Assembly: GCF_000317635.1 (NCBI RefSeq)
Contig: NC_019779.1
Span: forward strand, 620,001-684,000
Direction: 5' to 3'
DNA from: Halothece sp. PCC 7418
Lineage (GTDB): Bacteria; Cyanobacteriota; Cyanobacteriia; Cyanobacteriales; Rubidibacteraceae
DNA: 64,000 bases
Shown here: positions 9,074 through 20,400 of the stretch, one piece after another
Layout of the letters: every line of letters starts with the position of its first letter
Numbering within the stretch: position 1 is the first letter of the stretch
Position numbers and translations under genes: made by a program
Notes under the pieces: model-generated
Told to the model about the DNA's origin: nothing
Database searches by the model: none
Seen by the model: the letters and a program-made list of their open reading frames with translations, nothing else

Positions 9074-11308
9074 TTAGATCAAGCTCAACTCATTGCCAGT
9101 GTCTAAATCGGTTTCTCCTGCCATCATCAGGCTAGAGGGAAAAGGTTCATTGATTAGGTTCGCACTTGAGTCGCTGATTCCAGCGTCTGTTTCTTGCAAG
9201 GTTAATTGTGTAATCGCGCCGTCGATTTGTTCTCCATCTTCAAAACTTTCTCCGCCAAAGGTGATTTCTCCGCCAGCAACAGCCACCTCAGTACCGCCAT
9301 CATCAAAATTGACAGCACTGGTTGTGTCAGGAGAAGCTAGAATTTCAGCAGTGAGATTGTCATTGCCATCAAGGATTTGAAGAGTAGAACCATCCCGTCG
9401 GTAGGTAAAATCACTGCTAGTCCCAGTGAGATTAACCGTTGCACCTGCGTCTAAATTATTAGCGCCAGCCCCTTCTTCAATATTGAAAGTGCGAGTGCGA
9501 TCTTGCGTTCCAGCATAGTCCATGAAGAATCCAGAACTTACGGGAACGACCTGCGGTGCATTCTCTTGAAGAATCGTTATCGTATTAGAAATAATGGGAG
9601 CATTGATAGTAATGGTGACTGTGGCTGTATCACTGTTGCCATTACCATCGCTGACAGTGTAGGTAAAGCTGTCACTATCAGTTTCTCCACCGTCGAGATC
9701 CTCGAACTGACCGTTGGGGTTATAGTCAAAAGACCCGTTCTCATTCAGGGTGAGGAGGGCTCCCGACTCTAAAGCGATTTCGTTCCCGACTTCATTGCTG
9801 TTACCATTAATGGCGGTGATTGTCAGTGTGTCTCCATCGGGATCACTATCGTTATCAAGGACATTCCCTGTCGTGATGGCGGTATCTAGGTTAGTCGTGA
9901 AGTTGTCTGCTGTCGCTGTTGGTGTATCATCTACTCCTTCAATGGTAACGGTAACCGTTGCTGTATCTTCCCCGCCATTGCCGTCACTGATGGTATAGGT
10001 GAAGCTGTCGGTGTCAGTGTCTCCCTCATTGAGAGACTCAAATTCTCCGTTAGGATCATAGTCAAACGTTCCATCACCGTTATCAGTTACCGTCCCCAGG
10101 GTGTTGCTGGTGTCAATCGCGCTGACAGAGAGGGTATCGTCTTCGGGGTCAGTATCGTTATCAAGGACATTCCCTGTCGTGAACCCAGTATCTTCATCAG
10201 TGGTGAAGCTGTCTTCTGTGGCAACGGGAGGTTGATTTTCCGATTGCTCATCTACTCCTTCAATGGTAACGGTAACCGTTGCTGTATCTTCCCCGCCATT
10301 GCCGTCACTGATGGTATAGGTGAAGCTGTCGGTGTCAGTGTCTCCCTCATTGAGAGACTCAAATTCTCCGTTAGGATCATAGTCAAACGTTCCATCACCG
10401 TTATCAGTTACCGTCCCCAGGGTGTTGCTGGTGTCAATCGCGCTGACAGAGAGGGTATCGTCTTCGGGGTCAGTATCGTTATCAAGGACATTCCCTGTCG
10501 TGAACCCAGTATCTTCATCAGTGGTGAAGCTATCTTCTGTGGCAACGGGAGGTTGATTTTCCGATTGCTCATCTACTCCTTCAATGGTAACAGTAACCGT
10601 TGCTGTATCTTCCCCGCCATTGCCGTCACTGATGGTATAGGTGAAGCTGTCGGTGTCAGTGTCTCCCTCATTGAGAGACTCAAATTCTCCATTAGGATCA
10701 TAGTCAAACGTTCCATCACCGTTATCAGTTACCGTCCCCAGGGTGTTGCTGGTGTCAATCGCGCTGACAGAGAGGGTATCGTCTTCGGGGTCAGTATCGT
10801 TATCAAGGACATTCCCTGTCGTGAACCCAGTATCTTCATCAGTGGTGAAGCTATCTTCTGTGGCAACGGGAGGTTGGTTTTCAGCAACTTGGTCAACGAC
10901 AACGGGAGAAGCCTCAAAATCAAATCCCTCCGCGGGGTCAGCAGTAAAATTAAAGGTAGTGCCGTCGAAAGTCTCCAGGGTTTCCACCTGAACTGTGTAG
11001 AGAGTCGCTGGGAAAGTGCCTGGCCAAGTGCCAGTGAACTCTAAGAACAAGACATTAATCAGGCGATCGGTGCTAGGGTCATTGTCTAGATCATTATCAT
11101 CAGACTGATCTTGCACGGTTGGCGGTGCGCCAAACGCGAGAACATTTTCAAGAGAGACATTCACGTCTGAAGAGTCATAGTGCAACCGTAGCACTAAACC
11201 TGTTGTGCCAGCATTTTCAGGTTCAGCAGTGGTATAAACAGCGTCGAAGCTAAAGTCGCTATTGGGAGCAACTGGATCAATAGGATTGACAGTAATAATT
11301 TGTCTCAT
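9074..11308 (-). CDS. Secreted cadherin/VCBS-like repeat protein
   Basis: A 744-residue acidic protein with no N-terminal signal peptide. Residues 1-140 form a beta-rich module resembling cohesin-type domains (VLRLHYDSSDVNV...), a tentative match. Then come four cadherin/VCBS-like Ig domains: three nearly identical 107-residue units (PPVATEDSFTTDEDTGFTT ... DGNGGEDTATVTVTIEG; about 139-460) and one diverged unit (about 460-567) with the same LDNDxDPxxDTL calcium-binding signature. The C-terminal 175 residues (FNIEEGAGANNLDAGATVNL...) are a separate beta-rich region not recognised. The architecture fits a calcium-stabilised extracellular adhesin or matrix protein, probably exported by type I secretion (inferred). 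It lies 124 bases downstream of the 3389-aa gene on the same strand. Confidence 0.8.
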   Translation of the reverse strand: MRQIITVNPIDPVAPNSDFSFDAVYTTAEPENAGTTGLVLRLHYDSSDVNVSLENVLAFGAPPTVQDQSDDNDLDNDPSTDRLINVLFLEFTGTWPGTFPATLYTVQVETLETFDGTTFNFTADPAEGFDFEASPVVVDQVAENQPPVATEDSFTTDEDTGFTTGNVLDNDTDPEDDTLSVSAIDTSNTLGTVTDNGDGTFDYDPNGEFESLNEGDTDTDSFTYTISDGNGGEDTATVTVTIEGVDEQSENQPPVATEDSFTTDEDTGFTTGNVLDNDTDPEDDTLSVSAIDTSNTLGTVTDNGDGTFDYDPNGEFESLNEGDTDTDSFTYTISDGNGGEDTATVTVTIEGVDEQSENQPPVATEDSFTTDEDTGFTTGNVLDNDTDPEDDTLSVSAIDTSNTLGTVTDNGDGTFDYDPNGEFESLNEGDTDTDSFTYTISDGNGGEDTATVTVTIEGVDDTPTATADNFTTNLDTAITTGNVLDNDSDPDGDTLTITAINGNSNEVGNEIALESGALLTLNENGSFDYNPNGQFEDLDGGETDSDSFTYTVSDGNGNSDTATVTITINAPIISNTITILQENAPQVVPVSSGFFMDYAGTQDRTRTFNIEEGAGANNLDAGATVNLTGTSSDFTYRRDGSTLQILDGNDNLTAEILASPDTTSAVNFDDGGTEVAVAGGEITFGGESFEDGEQIDGAITQLTLQETDAGISDSSANLINEPFPSSLMMAGETDLDTGNELSLI
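9931..10893. repeat. Three near-identical 321-bp tandem repeats within a gene
   Basis: The same 321-base unit starts at 9931, 10252 and 10573, each encoding one 107-residue cadherin-like domain. Only a few single-base differences are seen between copies (for example AACGGTAACC against AACAGTAACC), so the array expanded or was homogenised recently. Confidence 0.92.
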
Positions 11309-11374
11309 TTTTCTTTGCTTTAGTGATGGTTGATTTTGGAAAAGTGGATTTTTGCTTCTATTTAATCAGATCAG

Positions 11375-11414
11375 GAAGCAGTGTTGAAAGGTGATTTTAT
11401 TTCAACACTGCTTC
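11375..11414 (-). terminator. Perfect 15-bp hairpin between two extracellular-protein genes
   Basis: GAAGCAGTGTTGAAA (11375-11389) pairs perfectly with TTTCAACACTGCTTC (11400-11414) across a 10-base loop. It lies just after the stop of the 3389-aa gene and before the 744-aa gene. No U-tract follows on the minus strand, so it may be an attenuating or processing hairpin that sets the ratio of the two products instead of a simple intrinsic terminator. Confidence 0.6.
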
Positions 11415-11432
11415 TGTTTGATCACTTAGGGT

Positions 11433-14400
11433 TTAGGTAAACAGGAAGTCATCTTCACTAAGGTCTGAAGTATTAATTCCATTACTCGTAATGGAATCGC
11501 GATCAGGGATGATAGCATCAAGATTCTGCGGTGTAGCAGCGATCAAGGAATTACTGCTTGGACTAGAGAAGACCGACGCTTGGAGACTCTCGGTTGCTTC
11601 ATCTGACGAAACTTGAAACTGGTAGTTAATCGTTCCACTGGTTGCAAAGCCTTCTAAAACAAGGAAATAGATTCCATCCCCTGGCAACTCGACATCAAAG
11701 TCACGATTTAGGGAATTAGAGAAGGAGATGCTTTCATTCGCAGGACTATAAACTTGCCAAGTTCCGTTAGAACCAGAAGAGAGACTATCAAAGGTTAATT
11801 CTTGTCCCTCTGTTCCCGTAAACTGGAAGACTTGGCTTTCCATGCCGGGATCAAGCGTACCACTAATTTCGGTCTCGAATTCAAGTTCGGTCGCAGCATC
11901 CAAATCAAAGAGATTGAAATTGTAGTCTCCTGTTGTTGCCCCATTAGGATCAATGATGAGCTCATAAGTCCCCTTTTCAAGCAAGCTAAAGGGATTTTCA
12001 TTGCGATCGGTAAACTCGCTGAATCGACGATCGCCGCTGGGACTAAACAGTTCCGCAAAGAGGTTACTATCGCTGTCCAAGCCATCAAAGAAGAGTTTTT
12101 GTCCCGCAGCACCAGTAAAGGTAAATTTGTCAATTTCCCCGGAGTTAGTGATACTGCCTGAAGTGGGGGTTCCCAGCGTTAATTCCGTTGTAGTTGTTTC
12201 TGGCGTTACCACTTGGAAATTATAGTTAACAGTCGTGTCCGAACTAGACCCATCTAGAATTAGGCTATAGTTGCCATCGCTGGGAAGAGTGACTTCTTGG
12301 TCTGAATCGAGCCGTCGATCTAGAATTTCCTGGTTGGCAGGGTCGTAGAGTCGCCAGCGTCCTCCCGTTGCTGTGTTGAGGCTATCGAAGTAGAGGCGTT
12401 GTCCTTCCGTTCCTGTAAACTGAAAGACTTGACTTTCGATTCCTGGGTCAAGTGTCCCAGTAATCGGGGTATCAAACTCAAGTTCGGTCGCAGCACCCAA
12501 ATCGAAGAGATTGAAATTATAGTCTCCTGTTGTTGCTCCGTTGGGATCGATAATCAGTTCATAAGTTCCATTTTCAATCAGGGTAAAAGGAGTTCCATCA
12601 CGGTCGGTATCTAGACTCAAGGGACGATCGCTGCTGGGGGTGAACAGTTCCGCAAAGAGGTTACTATCGCTGTCCAAGCCATCGAAGACTAACCGTTGCC
12701 CAGCACTACCAGTGAAGGTGTAGCGGTCAATGTCTCCTGAGTCGGCAATGCTGCTAGAAATGGGGGTTCCTAGTGTTAATTCTGTTGTGGTTGTTTCTGG
12801 GGTTACTACCTCGAAGTTATAGTTAACGGTACTCTCGTTATTAGACCCATCCAGAATTAGGCTATAGTTGCCATCGCTGGGAAGAGTGACTTCTTGGTCT
12901 GAATCGAGCCGTCGATCTAGAATCTCCTGGTTGGCAGGGTCATAGAGTCGCCAGCGTCCTCCCGTTGCTGTGTTGAGGCTATCGAAGTAGAGGCGTTGTC
13001 CTTCCGTTCCTGTAAACTGAAAGACTTGACTTTCGATTCCTGGGTCAAGTGTCCCAGTAATCGGGGTATCAAACTCAAGTTCGGTCGCAGCACCCAAATC
13101 GAAGAGATTGAAATTATAGTCTCCTGTTGTTGCTCCGTTGGGATCGATAATCAGTTCATAAGTTCCATTTTCAATCAGGGTAAAAGGAGTTCCATCACGG
13201 TCGGTGTCTATACTCAAGCGACGATCGCTGCTGGGGGTGAACAGTTCAGCATTGAGGTTACTATCGCTGTCCAAGCCATCGAAGTATAACCGTTGCCCAG
13301 CACTACCAGTAAAAGTGTAGCGGTCAATTTCTCCTGAGTCGGCAATGCTGCTAGAAATGGGTGTTCCTAGTGTTAATTCTGTTGTGGTTGTTTCGGGAGT
13401 AACGACTTGGAAGTTATAGTCAACTGTACTATCAGCAGTTCTTCCATCGAGACCAAGGTAATAGCCTCCATCAGTAGGTAAGGTTACTTCTCCATCAGAA
13501 TCTAGTCGCCCATTCAAGATGACTTGATTAGCCGAATTATATAAGAACCAGCGTCCTCCTGTTGCTGAGTTCAAGCTATCGAAGTAGAGGCGTTGTCCTT
13601 CCGTTCCTGTAAACTGGAAGATTTGTTTTTCCAGTCCAGGATCAAGGGTGCCATTAATAGGAGTATCAAAGGTTAAAGCGGTTGTGGTTGCAATGTCAAA
13701 GAGAGTGAAACTGTAGTCATTGGCGACATCTTCCTGATGATCAATGACCAAGAAATGAGTTCCTGTCTCTGTGAGAGTAAAGGGTTCAGTGTCTAAGTCT
13801 CCACTGGTTTCACGAACTAAACGCTGATCGCTAGGACTCCAAAGTTTGACATCCACATCAAAATCTGTATTACTGCGACTGTCAAAGTTTAATTGCTGTC
13901 CAGCTGTCCCATCAAAACGGAATATTTTTGTTGTTGCTGCTGCTAAGGTTTCAGTGGTTGGCGTGTTGAAAGTGAGTTCAGTGGAGTCAGCAGCCAGATT
14001 GAGAAATTGAAAGTTAAAATCTCCTGTGCTGGTTTCGTCTTCTCCCCGAACAGTTAGGGTATAGGTTCCGGATTGAGTGAGGGTAAAGGTTTCGCGATCG
14101 CTGCTTTCCGAAGAAAAGACCCGACTGCCATCAGGATGATCCAAGTCAAAGCGCAGATCGTCAGGGGTTCCTAAGTCATCAAAGAAAACTTGTAATCCTG
14201 CTGGCGCGTCAAAGGTAAAGGTTTGAGTGTTTCCCGCTTCAAGAGTTCCCGTTTGTGCAGTTCCGAAGCCACTGGGGGTTACGGCAGCATCACTAACATC
14301 ATTAACTTGGAAATTATAATTAATTGTGCTGTCAGGGGCTTCTCCATCTATTTCCAAAACATAAGTTCCGTCTCCTGGGAGAAGGACATTATTCTGATCG

Positions 14401-17400
14401 GAATTGAGAGAACGACTGAAAACGATCTGATTGGCAGGGTCATACAACCGCCAGTTGGCACTTGATCCAGAACCGAGATTATCAAAATCTAGGCGCTGTC
14501 CTTCGCTTCCCGTAAACTTATACAGATCGGTTTCTTTGCCAGGATCAAGGGTATCGCTGACTGCAGTTCCGAAGGTTAAGTCGGTTGCAGTTGTAATGTC
14601 TGTTAAGCGGAAATTGTAGTTTCCTGTGGTGTTCCCAGAGGGATTAATGACGACTTCATAAGTTCCCGACTCTACCAAGCTAAAGGGAGCGCGATCGCGA
14701 TCCGTATCCACATTCAACAGGCGATCACCACTGGGACTGAATAGTTCAATATCCAGATTGTTATCGCTACTGAGTCCGTCAAAGTACAACCGTTGTCCCG
14801 TACTTCCTGTAAAGGTGAAGATATCCGCTTCTCCCGCTTGGGAAATTTCACTGCTAATGGCTTCTCCTAAAGTTAAAGCAGTTGTGACCGTTTCGAGGGT
14901 AGTAACTTCAAAGTTGTAGTTAATCGTCCCGTTTGGTGTGCTGCCATCGAGAATCAGGCTATAGTTGCCGTCACTGGGCAGAGTAACTTCTCGGTCGCTG
15001 CTAAGTCCGACATTGAACAGATTCTGATTAGCGGGGTCGTATAGCAGCCAGCGTCCTCCTGAGACATCCGCTAGGCTATCGAAGTATAACTGTTGTCCTT
15101 CGGTTCCCGTAAACTGGAAAACTTGGCTTTCTAAACCAGGGTCAATGGTTCCCGTAATTGCAGTATCAAAGGTTAATTCTGTACTTGCGCCAATATCAAA
15201 GAGATTGAAGTTGTAATCTCCTGTAGTTTCCCCACTGGGGTCAATCATCAGTTGATAAGTTCCGCTTTCAATCAGCGTGACAGGATTTCCATCTTGGTCT
15301 GTCCATTCCCAGAAGAGGCGATTTCCACTGGGAGTTAGTAACTCTACATAAATATCAGAACTTTCATCTAAACCATCGAAGTAGAGTTGCTGTCCTGCGG
15401 TTCCGGTAAAGGTGTAGATATCAGTTTCTCCTGATTCACTGATGCTATTCGCAACGGGTGTATTAAGGGTTAACTCAGTAGTTGTTGTCTCTGGGGTAGT
15501 AACTTGAAAATTATAGTTCGTGGTACTATCGCTGCTTGTTCCATCAAGGATGAGGCTGTAGAGTCCATCACTGGGAAGAGTCACTTCTTGATCACTTCCG
15601 AGAGAACGCCAGAAGAGATAATCATTTCCTGGGTTGTAAAGTAACCAATCCGCACCGGACACATCGGCGAGGCTATCAAAGTATAGCTGTTGCCCTTCAG
15701 TTCCTGCAAACTGGAAGACTTGGCTTTCTAAACCAGGGTCAATGGTTCCAGTAATCGCAGTATCAAAGGTTAATTCTGTACTTGCGCCAATATCAAAGAG
15801 ATTGAAGTTGTAATCTCCTGTAGTTTCCCCACTGGGGTCAATCATCAGTTGATAAGTTCCGCTTTCAGTGAGAGTAACAGGAGTTTCATCGCGGTTTGTC
15901 CATTCACCAAAGATGCGGTTTCCACTGGGACTCAACAATTCTGCATAGATATTAGACTCTTGGTCTAAACCATCAAAGTATAGTTGTTGTCCCGGAGTTC
16001 CTTCAAAGGTGTAGATGTTGATTTCTCCCGGTTCAGCAATGCTATCGGTAACAGTTTCTCCTAGGGTTAGTTCTGTGGTTGTGGTTTCTGCGCTAACAAC
16101 TTGGAAACTGTAGTTAAGCGGGTCACTGCTGGAACTCTCAACGACTAAGATAAAGTTGCCGTCAGTGGGTAACGTAATTTCAAAATCATCGCCAATGGAG
16201 TCAGAGTTAATTACTTGATTGGCTTGATTATAAACTCGCCAATTTCCACCAGAACGGTCATCAGTTTCGATGTTATCCAAATACAGACGCTGTCCTGCGA
16301 TTCCCGAAAACTGAAATACTTGGCTCTCAAGGGGATTAAGAGCCCCTGTGATTGTTGTATCAAGTTCAAGGGTGGGGATTGCATCCAAGGAAGAGAGTTG
16401 GAAGCTAAAATCTCCATTGGCGTTGTCAAACCCGCCATCTACAATCAGGCGATAAGTTCCAGACTCAATTAGGGAGAAAGGATCGCGATCGCGCTCAGTA
16501 TTAATATCAAATAATTCTGCCCCTGTCGGACTGAATAAGGTGCTTCGGATGCCATCAACAGTGGTTAAGCCATCGTAGTACAGGCGTTGACCAGAGGTTC
16601 CCTCAAAGGTAAAGATTTCATTTTCCCCTGGAAACAAGGTTTCTGCAACCGTTTCAGTAAGGGATAAATCAATTTGCAGGGGACGTTTGGTAAAGTTGAA
16701 ACTAAACGGTGAGGCTAAAGCATTGCCAGCGCGATCGCTGATGATATTTGCATCAATGCTCAGTTGATAGTCATTTGGCGTAAACTCCTCCTCATTAGGC
16801 GTTACAACCACAGTCCGATCCAAGTTGCGAGTCCGCAGGTCAGTTAAGGGAACAACCGCATCATCTTCCGTTCCCAAGGTTCCATCTTCCCCTAAGTTGG
16901 TGAGGGTAATGCCATTCAGGTCAAGTAAGTCGGTATCAATTCCTTCATTGAATCGAACCGCAATGGAATTAATAATCCGTCGTCGTCCTCCTTCTGCTGG
17001 CGTGGTATCAACAACTTCTGGGGCAAAAGTATCTTCTACCAAGTTAATCGTTAGCGGATTAGAAAGGGTGCTATTGCCCCCTGTATCTGTTGCGCGGACT
17101 TGAATTTCAGTAGAATTGACATCAGGCGTAATTGAAGGGGCAATTGTGCTGAAATCGAAGGGAAAAGACACATCATTGCTCACCACTTCTCCATCGACTA
17201 AAAGTTGCACATTCCGCACTTGCACATCATCAGTAACATCGGTGTTAATCGGAATGGTTGCCCCTTCCAGAGCTTGAATGCCCTCAGTATCAGCGTCAAT
17301 GTCAGCAGGCGTGCTAATCGTAACATTAGGAGCTTGACCTTGAGCATCAAACGGTAAGTAGTTAACCACTTCTAATCCCGAGTTCGTGGCAACAAACGCA

Positions 17401-20400
17401 ATTCCTGAACCAACAGCAACATCTTGCGGTGCAGCAGATAAACTAAAACGAGTCAATAGAGTCGAGAAAGTATCAGTATTAGCAGGGTCACTCAAGTCAA
17501 TTAAATCGAACGCATTATCCCCAGCTGTTCCAATGAGAATCCCTTGCCCAGAGCCATTAGCGATAATTGCCTCTTGCGGGGCAATATTCGGAGAAGCAAC
17601 ATCAGAACCGCTAATCAGAGTTAGGTTTTCAGGGTCAGATACATCAACGGTCGAGAAGCCCCCTCGGAAGAAACTGCTAGCAGTAGCATAGGCAATGCCA
17701 TTGCCCACAAAAAGCTGACCGCCACCATTGTCTAAGCTAATGTTTCCCCGTGCCACAGGAATCTCGTTAGAAATATCCACTGCTTGCAGAGTATTGTTAT
17801 CACTCATGGTGTAGAGGAATGACCCCTCTTGAGCAATGCCTGTAATCTGACTGCCTTGTAGCGTAATGGTCTCTAATAAATCCCCAGTTAACAAGTCAAT
17901 CGCTTGCAGTTGGTTATCCACAGCAGCATAAGCAATGCCCTCAACCACTTCCACTCGATTAGTTTGATTAGTATTAATTTCCGCTGTTCTTGTAAGAACT
18001 GGAAGCATGGGGTCAGACACATCGACAATCTGCAACCCACCGTCATTGGTTGCGACAGCAGCCAGTTGTAGGTCAGCATCAACATCAATGTCAGTAGCAT
18101 TTCCAGGTAAATCTAGCTGACCGAAAACAATGGGATTATCAAACTGGGAAACATCAACAATAGCAAGTCCATGAGACCCCGTTGCCAGGTAAGCAAACTG
18201 GTCACGGGCATTTTCAGTTGAACCTTCCACAACAATTTCTTGGGCTTCTCCCTGCAAAGGAAGAGTAGAGATAATCCCTGTGGGAAAACCTTGACCGCCA
18301 AAGAGATCGAGTCCTTGTTCAAATTTAGCTCCATCGCTTATCCCATCATTACTGGTACTTTTTTGACCAGCATTAGTTCCAAGGATAAATTCAGCGGTAT
18401 TTGAAAGACCATCCTCATCTGAATCAATAAAAACCTTGGGACCTATTCTGATATCGGTCAAACCCACACCAACACCACTGTCTAAAGTCGTAAAGTCATG
18501 ATAACCATGCCACTGAGTATCTGCTTGAAGTACAAAAACTCTGTAGTTAGTGTTTGGAGCAAGCACAACTGGACTTTCAAGAGCCACTCCAGTTTCTGAT
18601 TTACCTCTAATCTCAATAGTGTCACGATCAAGATTGAAGATAGCAAAGTAATGAGTTTTTTCCCCTTGAGGAACTAATGTAGTTTGATTGGCTAAAGTAA
18701 CGGTAGTTGTAGAAGAATTAAGCAATGATTCTGTTCGTGATGTATTAATTGAGTTAGCCCTCACTAACTGATTGTTTTCTTGCTGAAGAGGCTCTGATTG
18801 ACCGTTAGCAGAGGAGCCTTGAGTTGGAGCCACAATCTGACCACCGCCGTCTCCACCGCTATTTTGATCTATATTTCCCTGAGCAAGAGCATCTTCCAAA
18901 AGATCCGCTTCTCTATTTCTTCTACTAGGAAAGTCATCTCCAAAATCTCGAAGGTTATTAATTGCATCTTCCCAGCGTTGCTCTGTTACTTCATTCCAGA
19001 AGTTAGGTGTTCTATTTTCTAGATTTGGACCATACTGAGTCGCTACATCTGCAATTACTGTCTGTGCTTCTGGAGGAAGTTGATTAAAAGGTATGTCTGA
19101 GTTTTGATTGTAACGTCTCTGTAGATCTGAAAAAATTTCATCTTTTACTGCTCTATCTAAAGTATCAGCTTCTTGTTCGTTGATAGACAGAGGATTTTCA
19201 TTCAGAAATTCTTCTGCTTCTTCACCTTGTTTACCTTCATATGGTCTTAGTTTATCCTTCAAATTATCTGGAATATCCAGTTCATCAATATCTAATCCAC
19301 CCAGATCAACACCAGTTCCTATTGTAACCCCACTCATATTTCCCGGAGCATCTGGAATATATCCCTCTGTTTGTTGTCCACCTTCCTCGTTACTAATGAA
19401 ATCAATATCAATTTGCTCTTCTGCAGGATCATTTCCACCATCGCCATCGCCACTGCCATCGCCACTGCCATCGCCATTGCCATCGCCACTGCCATCGCCA
19501 CTGCCATCGCCATTGCCATCGCCACTGCCATCGCCACTGCCATCGCCACTGCCATCGCCACTGCCATCGCCATTGCCATCGCCACTGCCATCCCCTCCTG
19601 TAGGATTACCTGGTCCTACTGGAGAGCCAGGATTCGTAAAATGCCAGCCAGGAGCTTGTATCCCAACTCCTTCATCGGAAACAATCGTTTGACCATCCTC
19701 ACTGACAGTCATCGTGCCATTAACTTCCCACTCCCCAGCATCATGATTAAACGACCACAGCAGACTCGTTTCGCCCGGTTCCAATCCTTCCATATTGGGA
19801 AATTCTACTGGCGCAGGGACATCAAAATTGGTCGCTCCCCCTTGTGCCTCGCGGTTAAAGCCATTCTCGCCCCCCGCTTGCACCGAAATCACTAACTCTG
19901 GGTCTTGTCCTGGGGGTAACGAACCTGGGATACGGTCAGGGGCAACGGGAACAATTTGCGCCCGTGTTGCCAAATTCCCCTCATCATCTTGTGCTGACCC
20001 TGCAGGAAAGGTTACGGTTGTCTGCGCCAACATTTCGGGGTCAGCATCAGGAACTGTTTGTTGTAATAATTGTAATGAAGTCTCTCCAAAACTGACGTCT
20101 GTATCCTGATCGGGTGAAAGTTCCACCTGATCCTCCACCGCCATCTGCGGGAGGAAGATATCCATCACTTCCCCCTCCATCGACAACTGGACTTCTTCTC
20201 CAGGAACACTATGAAACGGCTTCCCTAAACTGGCATACTGCGTAGATTGGATTTCCACTCCTTCATTAGCAACGGGTACTGCTTCCGAACCATCAATATA
20301 GGCAAAGAACTCTGGTGCTGGCACATCTTCTAAACGGAAGAACCCGGTTTCATCGGTTGTGGCTTCAATATCCAAGGCATCGAGACGAATATTGACCCCT

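Noticed and set aside
9931-10893. Regularly spaced repeats suggesting a CRISPR array
   Set aside because: The unit is 321 bp, coding and without unique spacers; it is a protein-domain repeat.
10232-11044. 270-codon plus-strand open frame
   Set aside because: Antisense to the cadherin-like gene; its repeats only mirror the 321-bp units and it lacks its own family motifs.
19438-19593. Long open frames on both strands over a regular repeat (a Pro-Ser-Leu-rich and an Ala-Met/Val-rich protein)
   Set aside because: They are by-products of the 12-bp GDGS/GDGN-coding repeat, which keeps all frames open; the giant gene explains the region.
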